Shown here in pieces: positions 49,156-62,740 of a stretch of DNA of 64,000 nucleotides. The stretch is taken from assembly GCF_017654505.1 (NCBI RefSeq), contig NC_054539.1, positions 64,374,256 through 64,438,255 of the forward strand. Reading direction: 5' to 3'. The notes under the pieces are model-generated. The model was given only the letters and a program-made list of their open reading frames with translations. It was not told where the DNA came from and did not search any database. The stretch comes from Polyodon spathula. Its lineage: Eukaryota > Chordata > Actinopteri > Acipenseriformes > Polyodontidae. Position numbers and translations under genes: made by a program. The number at the start of each line of letters is the position of its first letter. Positions within the stretch are counted from its first letter, which is position 1.

Positions 49156-50540
49156 AGATCCCAGTTGCGCTAGGCCACTTTCAGCCCAGGGGTCGCCAGC
49201 TTCCTTTTCAATCAGCATCTGCATAAGTTATTTTTTTAATACTTTTTTTTATACTTTTTTTTCCCAGAAGAGCAAACTTTAGAAGCACTGGACTACTACC
49301 GTAAGCAAGCAAAGTTTTTTTGAGAGGGTTTCTTGACATGAGCCACAGCCTTTAATACTCCTCTGCACAGTAGATCCTTAGCTTTACTGATTAGCATGTG
49401 GTAGTGCTTTGATGGCATATAAAAGGAAGGCTTCCACACTATTCAGAAGTGAATGGATGTGTCATACATTGCGCATTCTATAAGGGAGCTAAGATTTTAT
49501 TTTTTTTTAGCTTTCATTGCAAAATCATTGGCTGCATAGTTCACCCTGTTTTAACAATGTAAGCATGTCAACAAGGGCTGCTGGTGATAGTAGGAGAATC
49601 TCTCTGATTGTTCCTTTTTCTTGAGAAAAGCTCCACTGACTTGAAATGCCTTGAAAGCTTATCGACATTTATATTTTGTAACATAGGTATTACTACTGAA
49701 TTTTCAAATTAAATTCATTTTGTCGGCTCAAAGATATGTATTTGATACAAAGTTTTTTTTAATGCAGATAGATAGATAGACAGATGGATCGATAGTCAAT
49801 ATGCCTTCAATGCTATTAGCAAAGCTTATCTTAGCGTATTGGTTTTGAATGAATCACGCCATTATATATAAAATGGCCAAAGCTCATTTGAAGTAAAGCC
49901 TATTTGATCAAAGGGTGAACCATAAGCTTTCAAAGCTAAGCCTGTAGCCTGCCTCCAGCGTGACATCTTCCAGACACACGCAGTGCAGTTTGGCCTGTTC
50001 TGTAAGTTGACAGGTATCAGATCTGTTTAATTGGTTGTGTAAGGTATGTTCTGTACATTTTTATTGCAGTGTGTATATAGAAATTGTACATAGAGAATAA
50101 TGATGTTGTAATGATATACACTTGAAATAACCTCAAAAAGGATATTTGAATTTGGTTTATTTATTTAATCAACTATGAAACACTGGGCACTATGTACTGT
50201 GGTATTGGTTAAGTGAGATGACTAGATTGAAGATAATGTGAGAGCAGTTGTGTGGAATTCCTCCAATCTTGTGTATTTAAGAATTTTACATGTAAATAGT
50301 GTGTTTAATACCTTCCCTCTCTCTTAAAACACTTTGAGCTGATACACTGCATTCACATTCTTCTTTTTGCTCATGGATAGGAATGTTTACAGTGCCCTTT
50401 AAATGCACAGTAGAGTATGTAGTAAAAAGGGGAGCTAACTAAGGTCACTGGGTTATAGACTCATCCCTGATGACCGTTGCTGCTTCCTTATTCATTGTCA
50501 ATAGGCTGTCCACCTAATAAACTAAATAATAGTCATTCTG
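49156..50540 (+). other. KIF3C: KIF3C 3' UTR (inferred)
   Basis: No frame and no recognised repeat. Candidate poly(A) signals are ATTAAA at 49708-49713 and AATAAA at 50516-50521. The true end cannot be fixed from sequence alone. Confidence 0.5.
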
Positions 50541-52617
50541 TGAATACATGATACCTGTTTTCCATTGGCTATTTGTCGAGCCGAACGAGAACCAAACTGT
50601 GAAACTCCAGCCTCGCAACACGCCTGAATCTGGCTCGTAACCGTGCAGGGCCAGGGGCAGAGTTCACGATTATAGTCATTACATTGCATCAGTCAGTACA
50701 CTCGAGGTAGATGAACAAAATGGCGAGCAGCGAGTTGGAGGAGAGAAAAGTACATTCCAGTTGTATTCAGTATTTTATGAAGAAAGAAACCGAAGAAAAA
50801 CACAACCATAACCTCTGTATCCTCCATTCTCAATTGCAACCTAGCGCTTGTTAATACTGCATCATCTACATGCATCTTGAGCTGTGCAGTGGAAAAACAA
50901 CCAGGCTCCTCCTAAACCACACTGGGGTGTTGGTATTTAAAAAGCTGGCGATAATTCATGGTCTCAATGTATCATTAGTCAGCTGTGAACTTTCCTAGTG
51001 ATTTTTGGTTTTACCTTTTACATATCCAAGAGTCCATTTGGAAAGATTGTTCAATTAAACTTTACTTGGCTGAAAAGAAGAAGATGTGTTTTCATGACAC
51101 TGGAGTTATTTCATGGCATGTTAATTCGATCCTTAGAGTAGTGGATGGATCCCAGGTGTTTTCCTGCAAACACCTGAAATGACTAAAAGATAAGCTCACT
51201 TTATGTCTTTAACATGAAGTGTAAGATGAGTGATTATCATGAAGAAATGTAACACTTAAACACGCATGCTTTAGTTTAGTTCAGCTCAGATTGCCATTGA
51301 CTTACTGGAGTTAGGAGTTACTGTAGGTGAGGAAACATGTCATCTAATAACTACAGTACAGAATGATATGCTAGAAATAATAATTTAAAGACTATTTCAT
51401 GGTGTCCTAGTTTAAACTCCATGCAGTGTACAATCTGTGTAGCACCAGTATTGTCTGGTATTGAAGATATTATACAGTAGATGAAGTAGTTCGTTCATAA
51501 TTTTAAGCACTCAATTACTATTGCGTCCAAACATATGTCTAACTAAATTTCTCTTAGTACCACTGTAAATATAAAATTTAAAAGTTATTTTAACTGGGCC
51601 CTTGGTTTCTTTTAGCTGCTGCAGTGGTGATAAAGCAGAATCTCAACGTTTAAAAAATGTAACCAGTGATAACAGTGCTCCCTATTTGAAACACAGCATT
51701 CCAGAGTCACACAACCATGAAATCAATTTTAATGAAATAGCAGCAGCTACAGAATATTTATTTTTGCCTCAAGGGTGATGTATTGCTCCCCTTTTTAACA
51801 TCACTAAAATAGAGTGAGTCTGTGAAAGAGGCGGATTACCATATTTAGGGTGGCATTCTTAAGATCTGCCACTGTTTCGTTTGCTAAAAATCGACCCTTG
51901 TACGGGTTCCCTCTTATTATGAGATTAATGTTTGCAAGTGGTATGGTACTTAACAGGAAACAACCATACGGGTTCCTAGCATAAAACTGAAGCAGCCTTA
52001 TACTTCTGTGCAACCATTTCATTTGATATCTTAAACCTGAAAGTTTATTCTATGTAAAATGAGAAAGCCCACACTCCAACAGTTCAGAGTTTGGTTGTGA
52101 TAGGACAGATACGCATTGGATTACATTAGTGGATAAAGGGAAGGTTTAGAGAGGGCAGAAACGTGCACAGTAAACCGCTCTCTAAATAATTGATGTTGTT
52201 TATAGACACTGTTTCACATTGCAGCTAATCTTCTAGCAGAGACGGCACTGGGCAATGGTGCGTGGCTGCTCTGCCTCATAAGTCAGCATTCATTACTGCA
52301 TTAATTTAATCCAGTAATTGTTGAAAGAAAAATCAAAAACATAAATTAATCCATTATAAAAGCAGGAGGGAGTTCAAGTCTCAAACATGGGATCCAATCT
52401 GATTCACTACTGGTTTGCCGTTTCTCACATTCACTTTAGTTAAATTATCCTGTTAAGGAACATATAGGGGTTTGCTTGAGCATTTCCAGCAAAATTCTAA
52501 AGGAAATAGCTGTGGATGGAAACAAATGAATTACAAAAAACTTTATGTTCAGATTAGGGTATTTTCATATACTATATGTATGTCCAACATGCCAGTTATT
52601 TTTCACAATGGGAATTA
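50541..52617. other. Intergenic, no gene seen
   Basis: AT-rich. A stretch at about 50570-50900, with 'gccgaacgagaaccaaactg', has the look of an unnamed repeat. Nothing coding is supported. Confidence 0.5.
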
Positions 52618-52622
52618 TTCAC

Positions 52623-53241
52623 TGTCACAAAGACAGCCGGAGTGGGGGACGTCAGACCAGAAACAGGAACCAGGAAATAAACAGAAAGAGAGGTGGAGTT
52701 TGGTGGAGCTGAGCGAATGGTCTCGCTCAGCATTTAATGAATTAACAGAACAGTAAATAAAAAGGTTGTAACAAACAAAAACACAGGACACGGCACATTC
52801 GCCAAAATAAACAAACAAACAAAACTGACTATACAGACTAACAGGGTGAGCAGATATTTATCTACTATTATTATTATTATTATTATTACCACGATTATTA
52901 CCGCCATCTCCAATCCCGTTCTCCACTCACCGAACACACAACCCCAAGTGAGTGAAAACATGCAGCTTTTATGCAGCTGTACTGAGACTCGATTGCTAAT
53001 CAATCATTCAATTGGAGTCACGGTACAACTGCACATGAATTAATAAAGTGCAATTCCCCGTGCTCACATAGTATTACATTTTACTTGCACGTGAAGTGCT
53101 GCGCAATTCTCCTGACAAAATACAAATATACATTTTAAACATTCGTGTTACACAGACCCGTTTATATCCCGTGTACCAATGACGATACACCAACATTAAC
53201 ACACAACATATAATACACACAGGGGCGGGCACTTTGCCACA
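52623..53241 (-). mobile_element. Solo LTR, family A, with intact target duplication
   Basis: The plus strand starts TGTCACAAAGACAGCCGG and ends GGGCACTTTGCCACA (619 bp). Perfect TTCAC duplication at 52618-52622 and 53242-53246. It is the reverse complement of the 20070-20674 copy. An (ATT)n expansion sits at about 52866-52888. Confidence 0.92.
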
Positions 53242-53246
53242 TTCAC

Positions 53247-56200
53247 ATACATATTATTATTATTATTATTATTTTTATAAACTGTGAAAATATAAACATA
53301 AATAAAATAAATTAAATACAGTACTGTAGTTTTGCAGATGCACAAATATGCAGGGAGGTGTAACTTCACTAATGGTAAATTTGAGCGCCAGTCATCTAAT
53401 TTCCCTTAGACAGCATGTAATCTTATTCATCGTAACATTCATTCGGTGTAAATTGAGCAGTGCCATGTCAGATGAATTCAGTTAGTTTGGTAACTTGTTG
53501 ATTTTCCATTCTTCCACTCCTTTATTTTAATACGTGTTTATTACTGAACTGAATTCATTTCAAGTTATTTTTTGTTATTTAAGCTGGGAGAAAATGTCAC
53601 GTTCTCATGTGCATTTCTAATTCTGCACGCCTCAATATAAATAGCCTCCGAAATATCTTGCTTGCACAAACAAATATAAACACTTTATACTTTATATGCC
53701 ATTACTCAAACGTTTTGTATAATAGAAGGGTTTCAATATTTCTATGTGCGATTATACTGTATGTTTTAATTCCTTGGCTTATATGTGTGCCCCGTTGAGG
53801 CAGTCTGCTGCATTTGACACAATTGTGTGAGAAGACTGTATTGAGAACAAAAGGGGAAAAAAAAATCTGTAATTTAGATTTTGAGCAGGATTTTGTGCCT
53901 GTTTCCATAGCGATGTGTTCTGAATCAGATCATTTTTTTTTTCTAGTTATTGTTTAATATGCTATGGAATTCTGCTGTACTGTAAATTCATGCTGGAAAT
54001 GGAAATATTATTTGAGCACTATTAAAAATAGAAAATAAAAAAAATTCTTAAAAAGTACTTTGGCATGTTATTGTGCAATTATTTATTTACACGTCATACA
54101 TTTTAATTATTTTTAAAAATGAATTAGAATCCCTTGAAAACTAAAGCAGACCCACCATGTCTCATTTGTGACGGCCTATGTATCACCATAGTATATTTTG
54201 AGAAGAGCGACATGCCCATGTGTGGAAGGGTGTGGGTATTCACTGACACTGGAGACAGAAAAGTGTATTTGCAAAAGACAGCACAAGTGCCCAGTTTTAT
54301 TTATTTACTTTTTTCTTTTTCAATGATTTATTTTAGCCCGCAGAGGGCGCTGTTGTCCATGGCCTGAATACCAGCAATGGTAGACAGGACCACAGGAATA
54401 CCAATTTTGGTAAACAGTTCAATGCGGGCACACTCGCAGGTGCTCAAAAGAATAATGAAAACAAAAGGTGAAAGAAAGATGGAAAATAAAACACAGTAAT
54501 AAAACTACAAAACAAAGGTGCTGCACTTGGCACAGTCGAACTAGGACACAGTTCGGGGTTCTGCCCGGCAATCCTCCCCAAGGCCCGCCTCCCAGCCACT
54601 CAGAGAGAGGGAAAGCCCACACACCTTCTTCTCCACCTCTCTGTGTCACTGTCATGACTGACAGGCAGATCCCACGAGGCTGCTGCCCTCTTCCTGCAGC
54701 ACCCTGCGTACTTCAGATGGTCAGCCCAGATCTCCCCTGTTACACCATGCCATGTTTTTCCACTCTTTTGTTCAAGCATTGTTTATGATCAGCGATACAA
54801 AATCTAAAACTTCAGATGTGGCAGACCTGCATGTCCAGATCATACCCATGCAATGAAAAAAGCACAACCATCACTGTCAGTGTAAACAAGCTTAACTTGT
54901 TTTACTGCCGGTCATACCTAGAAAAATCCAGAGCAGCACCAATTTGCATGCAAAGTAATGCGTTTTAAAGTTTTTCGTATTATGTCTAGAATGAAACTCC
55001 ATCTCCGAATGTTCTCTTTTTTCTGTGTGCTGCAGTATGATAAAGCTGATCTCCTTCAAATACAGTTATGTGGTGGCATGCAGGGCCTGACATTGACTGA
55101 TAAGGTTTTTTTTTTTTTTTTCCATCAGACTATTAAAAACCTCTGTTGGAACTTTATCACATGCGTTGGTGCTATGTTAGGGTTGGAATGGCACACAAAC
55201 TAAATTGTGAAAGAAAGAAAAAAACACATTGTAAAATAACAATTCATAAAAACAAGTTTCATTTAACATGAAGGCATCATTTCCATTAACTGCTGAATTA
55301 GCTGAAATATTCTCCAGGGAAGGGAAGGGGCTTCTCTCCGTTCTTTGCAAAGGTTATCTTTTGCATTAACCTCCCAGCACTGCATTAGTATGTAAATAGA
55401 ATAAACTGGCTCTTTCCATATGATTGACAACCAGCTCTCTGGCCAATAGCAGTTGTCTTGTTTGTGGCTCAGTTCAGAGGTGTCAGATTGAATTATCTAT
55501 GTGGCACTTTGCTGAGCATTTATTAAGTAGTATTTAAACAAACTTCACCAGCACTGAAAGTGGCAAAGCACCAGCACTCACACAAGTCTGCTCACCAGGA
55601 GAGAGGGGCTGGCATTTTTCTAATCCAGGTCTGAGCCTAAGCAATAAGCAGTGTTGATCACAAACCAGGTTACCACACAGGTTACATCCAGGGTGCATTT
55701 TGTCTGTTTTGGTGGACATTTAATTAGGTGGTCCAACATTCTAGTAGTGGCAATGGTTATCAATTTACATTATTCAAATATATATTGTTTGTGTGAACAC
55801 ATTATATAGACACACAAGTTTTATCAAGTGTAACAATACGTGATGTTTCCCCTTAAAGCCCTGAGGCCACAAATGTGATCATGTCACTCAAGTTTTTACA
55901 AGACGTGCAATTAGCAACCAATTTTCTAATCACTTCAGTGGGCAGGTAATAATCAACAAAAATCAATGCACTGGGAACACTTAAGTATTCATTAAGCAAA
56001 AAAAAAACATGCAGCCGCTTCACAAAATACACCTGAAAGCATGTGCTATATAATAAATGCATTGACAATAGTGTTAATATTAAAAAGCAAGACGACATCG
56101 GATTTTTTCATTAGATTCTGACATTTCTCATCCCAAAACAAATACACACAAAAGAACTTTAACAATGAACAAGGAAAGCAAGTGTTTCTGGGTAACTGAG

Positions 56201-56698
56201 TCATGGCGATCAATAATTAATTCATTGATTCATTGTTGCAGCTCTAGTTTTTACTCTTTTATGGGTATTTTTTGCATACTGCCAGGAAATATGTAAATCC
56301 ACTGAAATAAAAATATGTTTGCCACAAGGTGGCAGTCAGGGAAGCTAAAACAAATGACCCCAAATAGTTACAACACTACCGTTCTTTTGACTACTGTACT
56401 GTAAGCTGCTTGGTATGTTACAATCCAGTTGTGAATGTGAATCCAAGCAAAACATATGTCTTGTGGTAAGCAAATTATATGGCATTCAAAATAAGTTTAA
56501 TCCAGTTCTGAAACTTTAATTTCTACAAACAGTATACCTTTATTACTTCATCCATTTCTTTGAATTAAAGCAGTTCCACACCCAATGGAAAAAGAGTCAA
56601 TTAATAAAACTTAAAAAAAATAAAATAAAATGCCCCAAAGACTTAGGGAACGCATTGATCACCCAAAAGTTTCAGGATGTTAATAGGACATGTGTTAC
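53247..56698. other. Intergenic, no gene seen
   Basis: AT-rich DNA. A more GC-rich block at about 54380-54760 ('ttcggggttctgcccggcaa', 'cacctctctgtgtcactgtc') is probably an unnamed repeat. (ATT)n at 53256-53274. No coding support. Confidence 0.5.
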
Positions 56699-56715
56699 TC
56701 CTTTAGCAGTCACAT

Positions 56716-57090
56716 TTCTTTGCACTCTTTCTAGAGCAGCAATATCTTTTTTATAGCGAGGTGACCAGAACTGCACACAATATTCAAGATGAGGTCTTAC
56801 AAGTGCATTGTACAGTTTTAACATTACTTCCCTTGATTTAAATTCAACACTTTTCACAATGTATCCGAGCATATTGTTAGCCTTTTTTATAGCTTCCCCA
56901 CATTGCCTAGATGAAGACATTTCTGAGTCAACAAAAACTCCTAGGTCTTTTTCATAGATTCCTTCTCCAATTTCAATATCTCCCATATGATATTTATAAT
57001 GTACATTTTTATTTCCTGCGTGCAGTACCTTACACTTTTCTCTATTAAATGTCATTTGCCATGTATCTGCCCAGTTCCTGAATCTTGTCT
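56716..57090 (-). pseudogene. LINE ORF2, segment after the RT (thumb-like)
   Basis: Reads WQMTFNREKCKVLHAG, EKDLGVFVDSEMSSS and VRPHLEYCVQFWSP, the conserved region after the RT palm in CR1/L2-type elements. The frame is shifted relative to the RT at about 57085. It stops at the left direct repeat, without the C-terminal end of ORF2. Confidence 0.8.
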
Positions 57091-58170
57091 AGATCATTTT
57101 GAATGACCTTTGCTGCTGCAACAGTGTTTGCCACTCCTCCTACTTTTGTGTCGTCTGCAAATTTAACAAGTTTGCTTACTATACCAGAATCTAAATCATT
57201 AATGTAGATTAGGAATAGCAGAGGACCTAATACTGATCCCTGAGGTACACCACTGGTTACCACACTCCATTCTGAGGTTTTTCCTCTAATCAGTACTTTC
57301 TGTTTTCTACATGTTAACCACTCCCTAATCCATGTACATGTGTTTCCTTGAATCCCAACTGCGTTCAGTTTGAGAATTAATCTTTTGTGCGGGACTTTGT
57401 CAAAAGCTTTCTGGAAATCTAAATAAACCATATCATATGCTTTGCAATTATCCATTATCGATGTTGCATCCTCAAAAAAATCAAGCAAGTTAGTTAGGCA
57501 CGATCTCCCTTTCCTAAAACCATGTTGACTGTCTCCCAGTACTCTGTTACCATATAGGTAATTTTCCATTTTGGATCTTATTATAGTTTCCATAAGTTTG
57601 CATATAATAGAAGTCAGGCTTACTGGTCTGTAGTTACCTGGTTCAGTTTTGTTTCCCTTTTTGTGGATCGGTATTACGTTTGCAATTTTCCAGTCTGTCG
57701 GTACCACCCCCTGTGTCAAGAGACTGCTGCATGATCTTGGTTAGCGGTTTGTAAATTACTTCTTTCATTTCTTTGAGTACTACTGGGAGGATCTCATCCG
57801 GCCCAGGGGATTTGTTTATTTTAAGAGCTCCTAGTCCCTTTAACACTTCTGCCTCAGTTATGCTAAAGTTATTTAAAACTGGATAGGAACTGGATGACAT
57901 GTGGGGCATGTTGTCAGTATCTTCCTTTGTAAAAACTTGTGAAAAGTAATCATTTAACATATTTGCTATTTTTTTTTCTTCCTCTACGATTTTGCCATTT
58001 GTATCTCTTAAACATTTAATCTCCTCTTTGAATGTTCTCTTGCTGTTGTAATATTGGAAAAACATTTTGGAATTGGTTTTAGCTCCCTTAGCAATGTTCA
58101 TTTCTATTTCTCTCTTGGCCTTTCTGACTTGCATTTGCAGTTCTATGTACTCTTTGCATACTTTCTTTTT
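57091..58170 (-). pseudogene. LINE ORF2, reverse transcriptase
   Basis: In order: KSPGPDEILPVVLKEM, then (after a shift at about 57715) VIPIHKKGNKTEPGNYRPVS, KLMETIIRSKM, QHGFRKGRSCLTNLL, YLDFQKAFDKVPH, SGVPQGSVLGPLLFLIYIND and KFADDTKVGG. The catalytic FADD box and the first Asp (LDFQKAFD) are intact. One frameshift splits it into 57643-58134 and 57045-57719. The family is CR1-like by ORF layout; L2 is possible. Confidence 0.88.
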
Positions 58171-59170
58171 GGTCCTTTTTTTAATGCTCTGTAAAGTGCC
58201 TTTTTTCGCTGAATATTTTTTTTAATTGATCTATTAAACCATTTTGGCAATTTAGTTTTACATTTAGATTTGTCTACTTTAGGGATATAATTGTTTTGCG
58301 CCTCTAGTACTACGTTTTTGAAGAACAACCATCCTTCTTCTGTGGGTGTTTTCTCTATTTTACTCCAATCTACTTCTGTTAGTCTCTGTTTCATGCCTTC
58401 ATAGTTTGCTTTTCTAAAATTGTAAACCTTAGCTTTAGTCTTTACTTTTGAGGATTTAAAAAACACTTCAAATGAGACCATGTTGTGGTCTGAGTTTGCC
58501 AGTGGTTCTCTGACCTCTGTTTTAGTTATTCTATCTTCGTTATTTGAAAAGACTAAATCAAGGCATGCCTCCCCTCTAGTGGGTGCCTTCACAAATTGTG
58601 TTAGGAAGCAGTCATTTGTCATTTCCACCATTTCTATTTCGTCCTTCGCGCTACCCACCGGGTTTTCCCATTTTATTTGGGGGAAGTTGAAATCCCCCAT
58701 TAGTATGGCTTCTCCTTTGCTACACACATTTCTAATGTCATTGTATAACAGATTATTGTGCTCACCGTCTGAATCTGGCGGTCTGTAGCATGCTCCTATT
58801 ATTATGCCTTTTGAATTTTTGTCTGTTATTCTGACCCATATTGATTCGGTTTTATTTTCTTTGTCCAGGTTTAACACCTGGGCTTCAAGACTGTTTCTTA
58901 TGTATAGCGCTACCCCTCCTCCTCTTCTGTCCTGCCTGTCTTTCCTATACAGTGTATACCCACAAATATTATATTCGTCCCCATCACTCTCAGACAACCA
59001 CGTTTCTGTAACACCTATCACATCATAGTTACCTGTTAGTGCAGTAGCTTCAAGTTCTAGAATTTTGTTTCTGATACTTCTAGCATTTAGATAAACACAT
59101 TTAATGGTTGTCTTACCTGAGTTGTTGTTCTTGTTTTGATGCGGTCTCCCTTCTGTTTTTTTGTTGATTT
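58171..59170 (-). pseudogene. LINE ORF2, APE-type endonuclease
   Basis: Open from about 59170 (CVYLNARSIRNKILELEA) through VIGVTETWLSES, YRKDRQDRRGGGVALYI, IIGACYRPPDS, ILMGDFNFPQIKW and LANSDHNMVSFE. The catalytic set (N of LNAR, E of TETWL, D and N of GDFN, SDH near the end) is present. The frame ends at 58143-58145 and then shifts into the RT frame at about 58170. Confidence 0.88.
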
Positions 59171-59185
59171 CTCCCCCCTTCCTTT

Positions 59186-59901
59186 CTAGTTTAAATGCTT
59201 CCGAACCTGCTCGAGGATCTTTTCTCCAAGTAGACTAGTTCCCTTGTTATTTAAATGCAGTCCATCCCGTCTATACAGATAGTCCTCGTTGTAGAAAGTG
59301 GTCCAATGATCAAGATAGGTGAAGCCTTCCCGTGTGCACCACGTCTTCAACCATTGGTTTTGATTAATTATTTCCAGCTGTCCATATGGTCCTTTGCAAG
59401 GTGCGGGTAGTATACCAGAAAATACCACAGTTTTGGTTTTCTCTTTTAATTTCCTTCCTAGCTCTCTGAATTTGTTTTGCAGGGATTTTGGTCTGTCTCT
59501 TCCAATGTTGTTTGTACCGATGTGGACGACTACTACCGGGTCGTCTCCTGTTCGTTCTAGGAGCCTGTCCACGTTTTCAGTGATGTGCTTGACCGAGGCT
59601 CCCGGAAGGCAGCACACTGTTGTAGTAAGGGGGTCCAAACTGCGAACTGAACTTGCTGTGTTTCTCAATATGGAGTCCCCAACAATCATGACCTCCCTTC
59701 TTTTTGCTGTCTGGTCACCACTGTCAATAGGGTCCTGGATGTTGTTCCTTTCATTCTCTTGTTGTTGGTTCTGCTCATCAAAATTCTGAAGTGACTCAAA
59801 TCTGTTGGTTGTTTTGATTTCTGGTGGTTGTGTTTGACGAAGTTTCTTTTTTTCCCCTGCTTCTGCCTACCTGAACCCAGCTGTTGAACCAGCTCGGACA
59901 A
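59186..59901 (-). pseudogene. LINE ORF1, SGNH-type esterase
   Basis: The frame at 59689-59186 reads IVGDSILRN (block I with catalytic Ser), IGTNNIGRDRP (block III) and DGLHLNNKG (Asp/His block V). These are the SGNH esterase motifs known from CR1 ORF1. An N-terminal basic segment (59901-59686) is in another frame, shifted at about 59770. In CR1-type elements this ORF is thought to help the RNP; here it is broken. Confidence 0.82.
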
Positions 59902-59926
59902 AGGTTACATCCTTTAGCAGTCACAT

Positions 59927-61419
59927 GTTCAGCAATGTGGAAATGTTCTTTAACCTGAGGGATAAACAGTGCAGCGCTGAGCTTTGTGTAAGTCAGGGTT
60001 TGTATCGAAAGGTCTTGACTTTGCCACGTTTAGATATTCCGCTTTTAAACTGTGCACTGCTGTCACATTTAAAAGCTTGATGAAGAGGAGGTTTGTAATG
60101 CTGGTTACAAGAACCTCTCTCTATTCAAATCATAACTTCGTTATTCATCCCTAAATGAAGGAATGAAAGGTAATGGACACTGATGTGTACACAGGAACCA
60201 TCTCACTACTGTGGCTCTGTAATTAACTAAACTGGCATGTTCCTGCTACTGACTGCTGCAGATCATGAATGCCATCTATAGCAAACTCCAGTGAAGCTCA
60301 GGAAAGTGAATGTGCATATTATTGTATGTAGCAACAGGGCTCCTTTCTAGGTCCCTTGTTGTTTTCATTGTATATGCTATCGTTAGGTGACATTATCTGC
60401 AGACAGCTATATTTGTCCCTAAAGCTAGGAATTTAGTTACTTGCCTTACAGACGTCAAGCAATGAATGTCATAGAATTTTCTAATGTTGAATTCAGATAA
60501 AACAGAGGTTATGCTAGTGGGATCACAGAATCAACTAAAAGGAAAGTGGGATTATATGAGCTTCACCCTTGTGGTCTCTCATCAAAACTTAAACTAGAAA
60601 TGAAGAGTCTCTGATCCTGATCTCGCATATTTCATTTGAGACTCATATTAGGAAAGTATCTCGTCTAAATGGTTATTTATGATATTAGCAGTTGTTTTAG
60701 GTATTTGTTTTTGTCTTACATCTTTTAACTCTAAATTTTGATTTAAAATTTCAATCTTGATGTGTCTCTCCTTGTCCAAAATGAGGTTCAACAGCAATAA
60801 ATATCTAGCAAATATCATTTGTGATCAGATTGTGTCAAATTGTAAAACCAATATTCTAGCTTGCTGTTGCTTTTGCCCCTAACAACCTCCCTTCCTTCTA
60901 TTACATATCCTGGAACTTTCAGAACTAATGTCATCTTTAACTGAAGATATTATTTATGCTGAATAATTATAATGTATTAATTATGTTTGTATAATTTATG
61001 TGGAACTTACATGAACTGACAACGTCCGTGATATTCCCTCAGGATGCCCTTGCAAATAAGGTAATTTTATACCAATGGGTAAGCCATTTTAATTGAACTC
61101 CTCTAATTACAATTCATATCCAATCCATTGGGTACAATGTATTTAAATATACAGTATGACAATATTAACTGGGTGATTCCAACCTTGTTTTTGTACAACC
61201 CATCCAGAACTATGATGTATTTGTTTGTATCAGGATATTAATTGTTTCTCCTTTTATACATTTGATACAGTTTATTTTTTTTCCCCCGAGGTCACATCCC
61301 TGGGACTTTAAGACATTGCTCCACAACAATTTAAAGATTTATCCCTCCAGAACTGGTTCATTATTTTAAAAAGAATTTTCCGAAAAATTCCAAGATCCAA
61401 ACATTTTAAAAACCTCTAC
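59927..61419. other. Intergenic, no gene seen
   Basis: AT-rich; no convincing frame or repeat family. Confidence 0.5.
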
Positions 61420-62146
61420 ATGTGCCATTCCCCTTACTGCCTATACCTAGCTGGTTGCCACCCCAGGTTGACCCTCTGTGACCTTCTTACCCAGCACCAT
61501 CCTCTTGTGCTTCAATTAGATTTCCCTTGCCCTGCCTGTCCACCACCAGGTAAGCTACTCCCCTCCAAGGCCACTGTGAGAGTGACTGTACATCTAGCCT
61601 GGATTCAATAACAGGGTTATCAGGCTGTTCCTTGGGGTAAAAGGTACAGGGGCAAAGTCGATTTCGGTGGAGTGTTCTAACTGGGCCTTCTTTCCCTTCT
61701 GGCCTAACACTATATACTGGCGCCCCCGATGATGATTGTCCTATAAATGTCTTGGGTGTGGCATCCAACTGACCTGCCAGTTTCCCCCTGCTCTTGATTC
61801 TACTGGTATGAATAAGCACCCTTTCTCTGGGTACCAGGGGACCCCCTCTAACCCCACAATCATAATGTCTCTTACAGCACTCCGTCGCCTGGCCTGCTAG
61901 CTCACTAACTTTCTGGTATGCCCTCACTAGACATTGGTGATGATTTTTAACACAATCCTCCTTCCTGCCCTGTTCAAGTGTCTGTAATAAGATCCTACCA
62001 AGACATGCCTACCAAATATTACATAGACTGGGGCAAAGACCTTAGAAGTGTGGACTGTACTGATATAGGCTTGCATAAATTCTGCAAGAGCCTCTACCCA
62101 TTTTTCCTGTTTCTCCTGCTCTAGCATGCCCAACATATTTATCAGG
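61420..62146 (-). pseudogene. Ty3/gypsy integrase C-terminal part
   Basis: The minus strand reads INMLGMLEQEKQEKWVEALA, FAPVYVIFGRH, then (shifted at about 61945) YQKVSELAGQATECCKRHYD, RVLIHTSRIKSRGKLAGQ, PVYSVRPEGKEGPVRTLHRN. These are the post-catalytic helix and the C-terminal domain typical of Ty3/gypsy integrases (VYxVxPE..GPxRTLHRN). It continues the catalytic-core segment at 62741-62864, from which it is separated by a solo LTR. Confidence 0.85.
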
Positions 62147-62151
62147 GTCTG

Positions 62152-62740
62152 TGTGATGAGTCAAAGGGATTTCGGTCTGTGATTCAGCCTCCCGACAGTA
62201 GATGGCATCAAACCAACTCGGGACTTCCCTTACCAAGATCTCGTGACCATGGCAAAAGTCATCTTTTGAGGGGCAGCACCTTGGTGAGGGGCGGAAGTAC
62301 GAGTATGTAAATTCCAGCCACTGGAGTCAAATGAAAGATAAGGACACTTGTCAGTTGGGGATTGGTGTTCCACTGACTACAGAGGCGGGACATTACATAC
62401 TAAAGGGAACGTACTACTGTGTTCGGGGTTGGTCCGAAAGTAAAAGAGGAGGAGTAACGGGTGGAGGGAGAGACTAGTTTGGTGCAGCGGGATTTTTAAA
62501 AAAATAAAACATTAACATTTCTTTTGTCTTTTTTTGTTTATGTATGGTTTACCACGAAGACGATTAAAGACGAGTTATCACAATCGGTTTTGGATTTCAC
62601 CCCTGCACTCCTTCCCTCACACCATTTTTCTTTTGTTATTTAATTATTTTTTTGTGTATAGATAATAAAAATAAATTATTTTATTTCTGTACACATAAAT
62701 TACTGTCTGGACATTCCATTTAATACACTCTCGCCTTACA
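62152..62740. mobile_element. Solo LTR, family D, inside the integrase pseudogene
   Basis: 589 bp starting TGTGATGAGTC and ending TCGCCTTACA. Perfect 5-bp duplication GTCTG at 62147-62151 and 62741-62745. Taking it out rejoins the integrase frame (QT-x-INMLG). Poly(A)-like AATAAA signals near 62504 and 62666 favour + orientation, but this is weak. Confidence 0.88.

Larger units (their letters stand above)
56716..59909 (-). mobile_element. CR1-like LINE insertion bounded by a 17-bp direct repeat, truncated at both ends
   Basis: TCCTTTAGCAGTCACAT occurs at 56699-56715 and at 59910-59926, perfectly, on either side of 3194 bp. On the minus strand the insert holds an esterase-like ORF1, an APE-type endonuclease and a reverse transcriptase, in CR1 order. 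The 3' end stops inside ORF2, right after the 'IAALERVQRN' segment, so the usual 3' UTR and tail are absent. Frameshifts at about 59770, 58170, 57715 and 57085 make it inactive. Confidence 0.85.
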
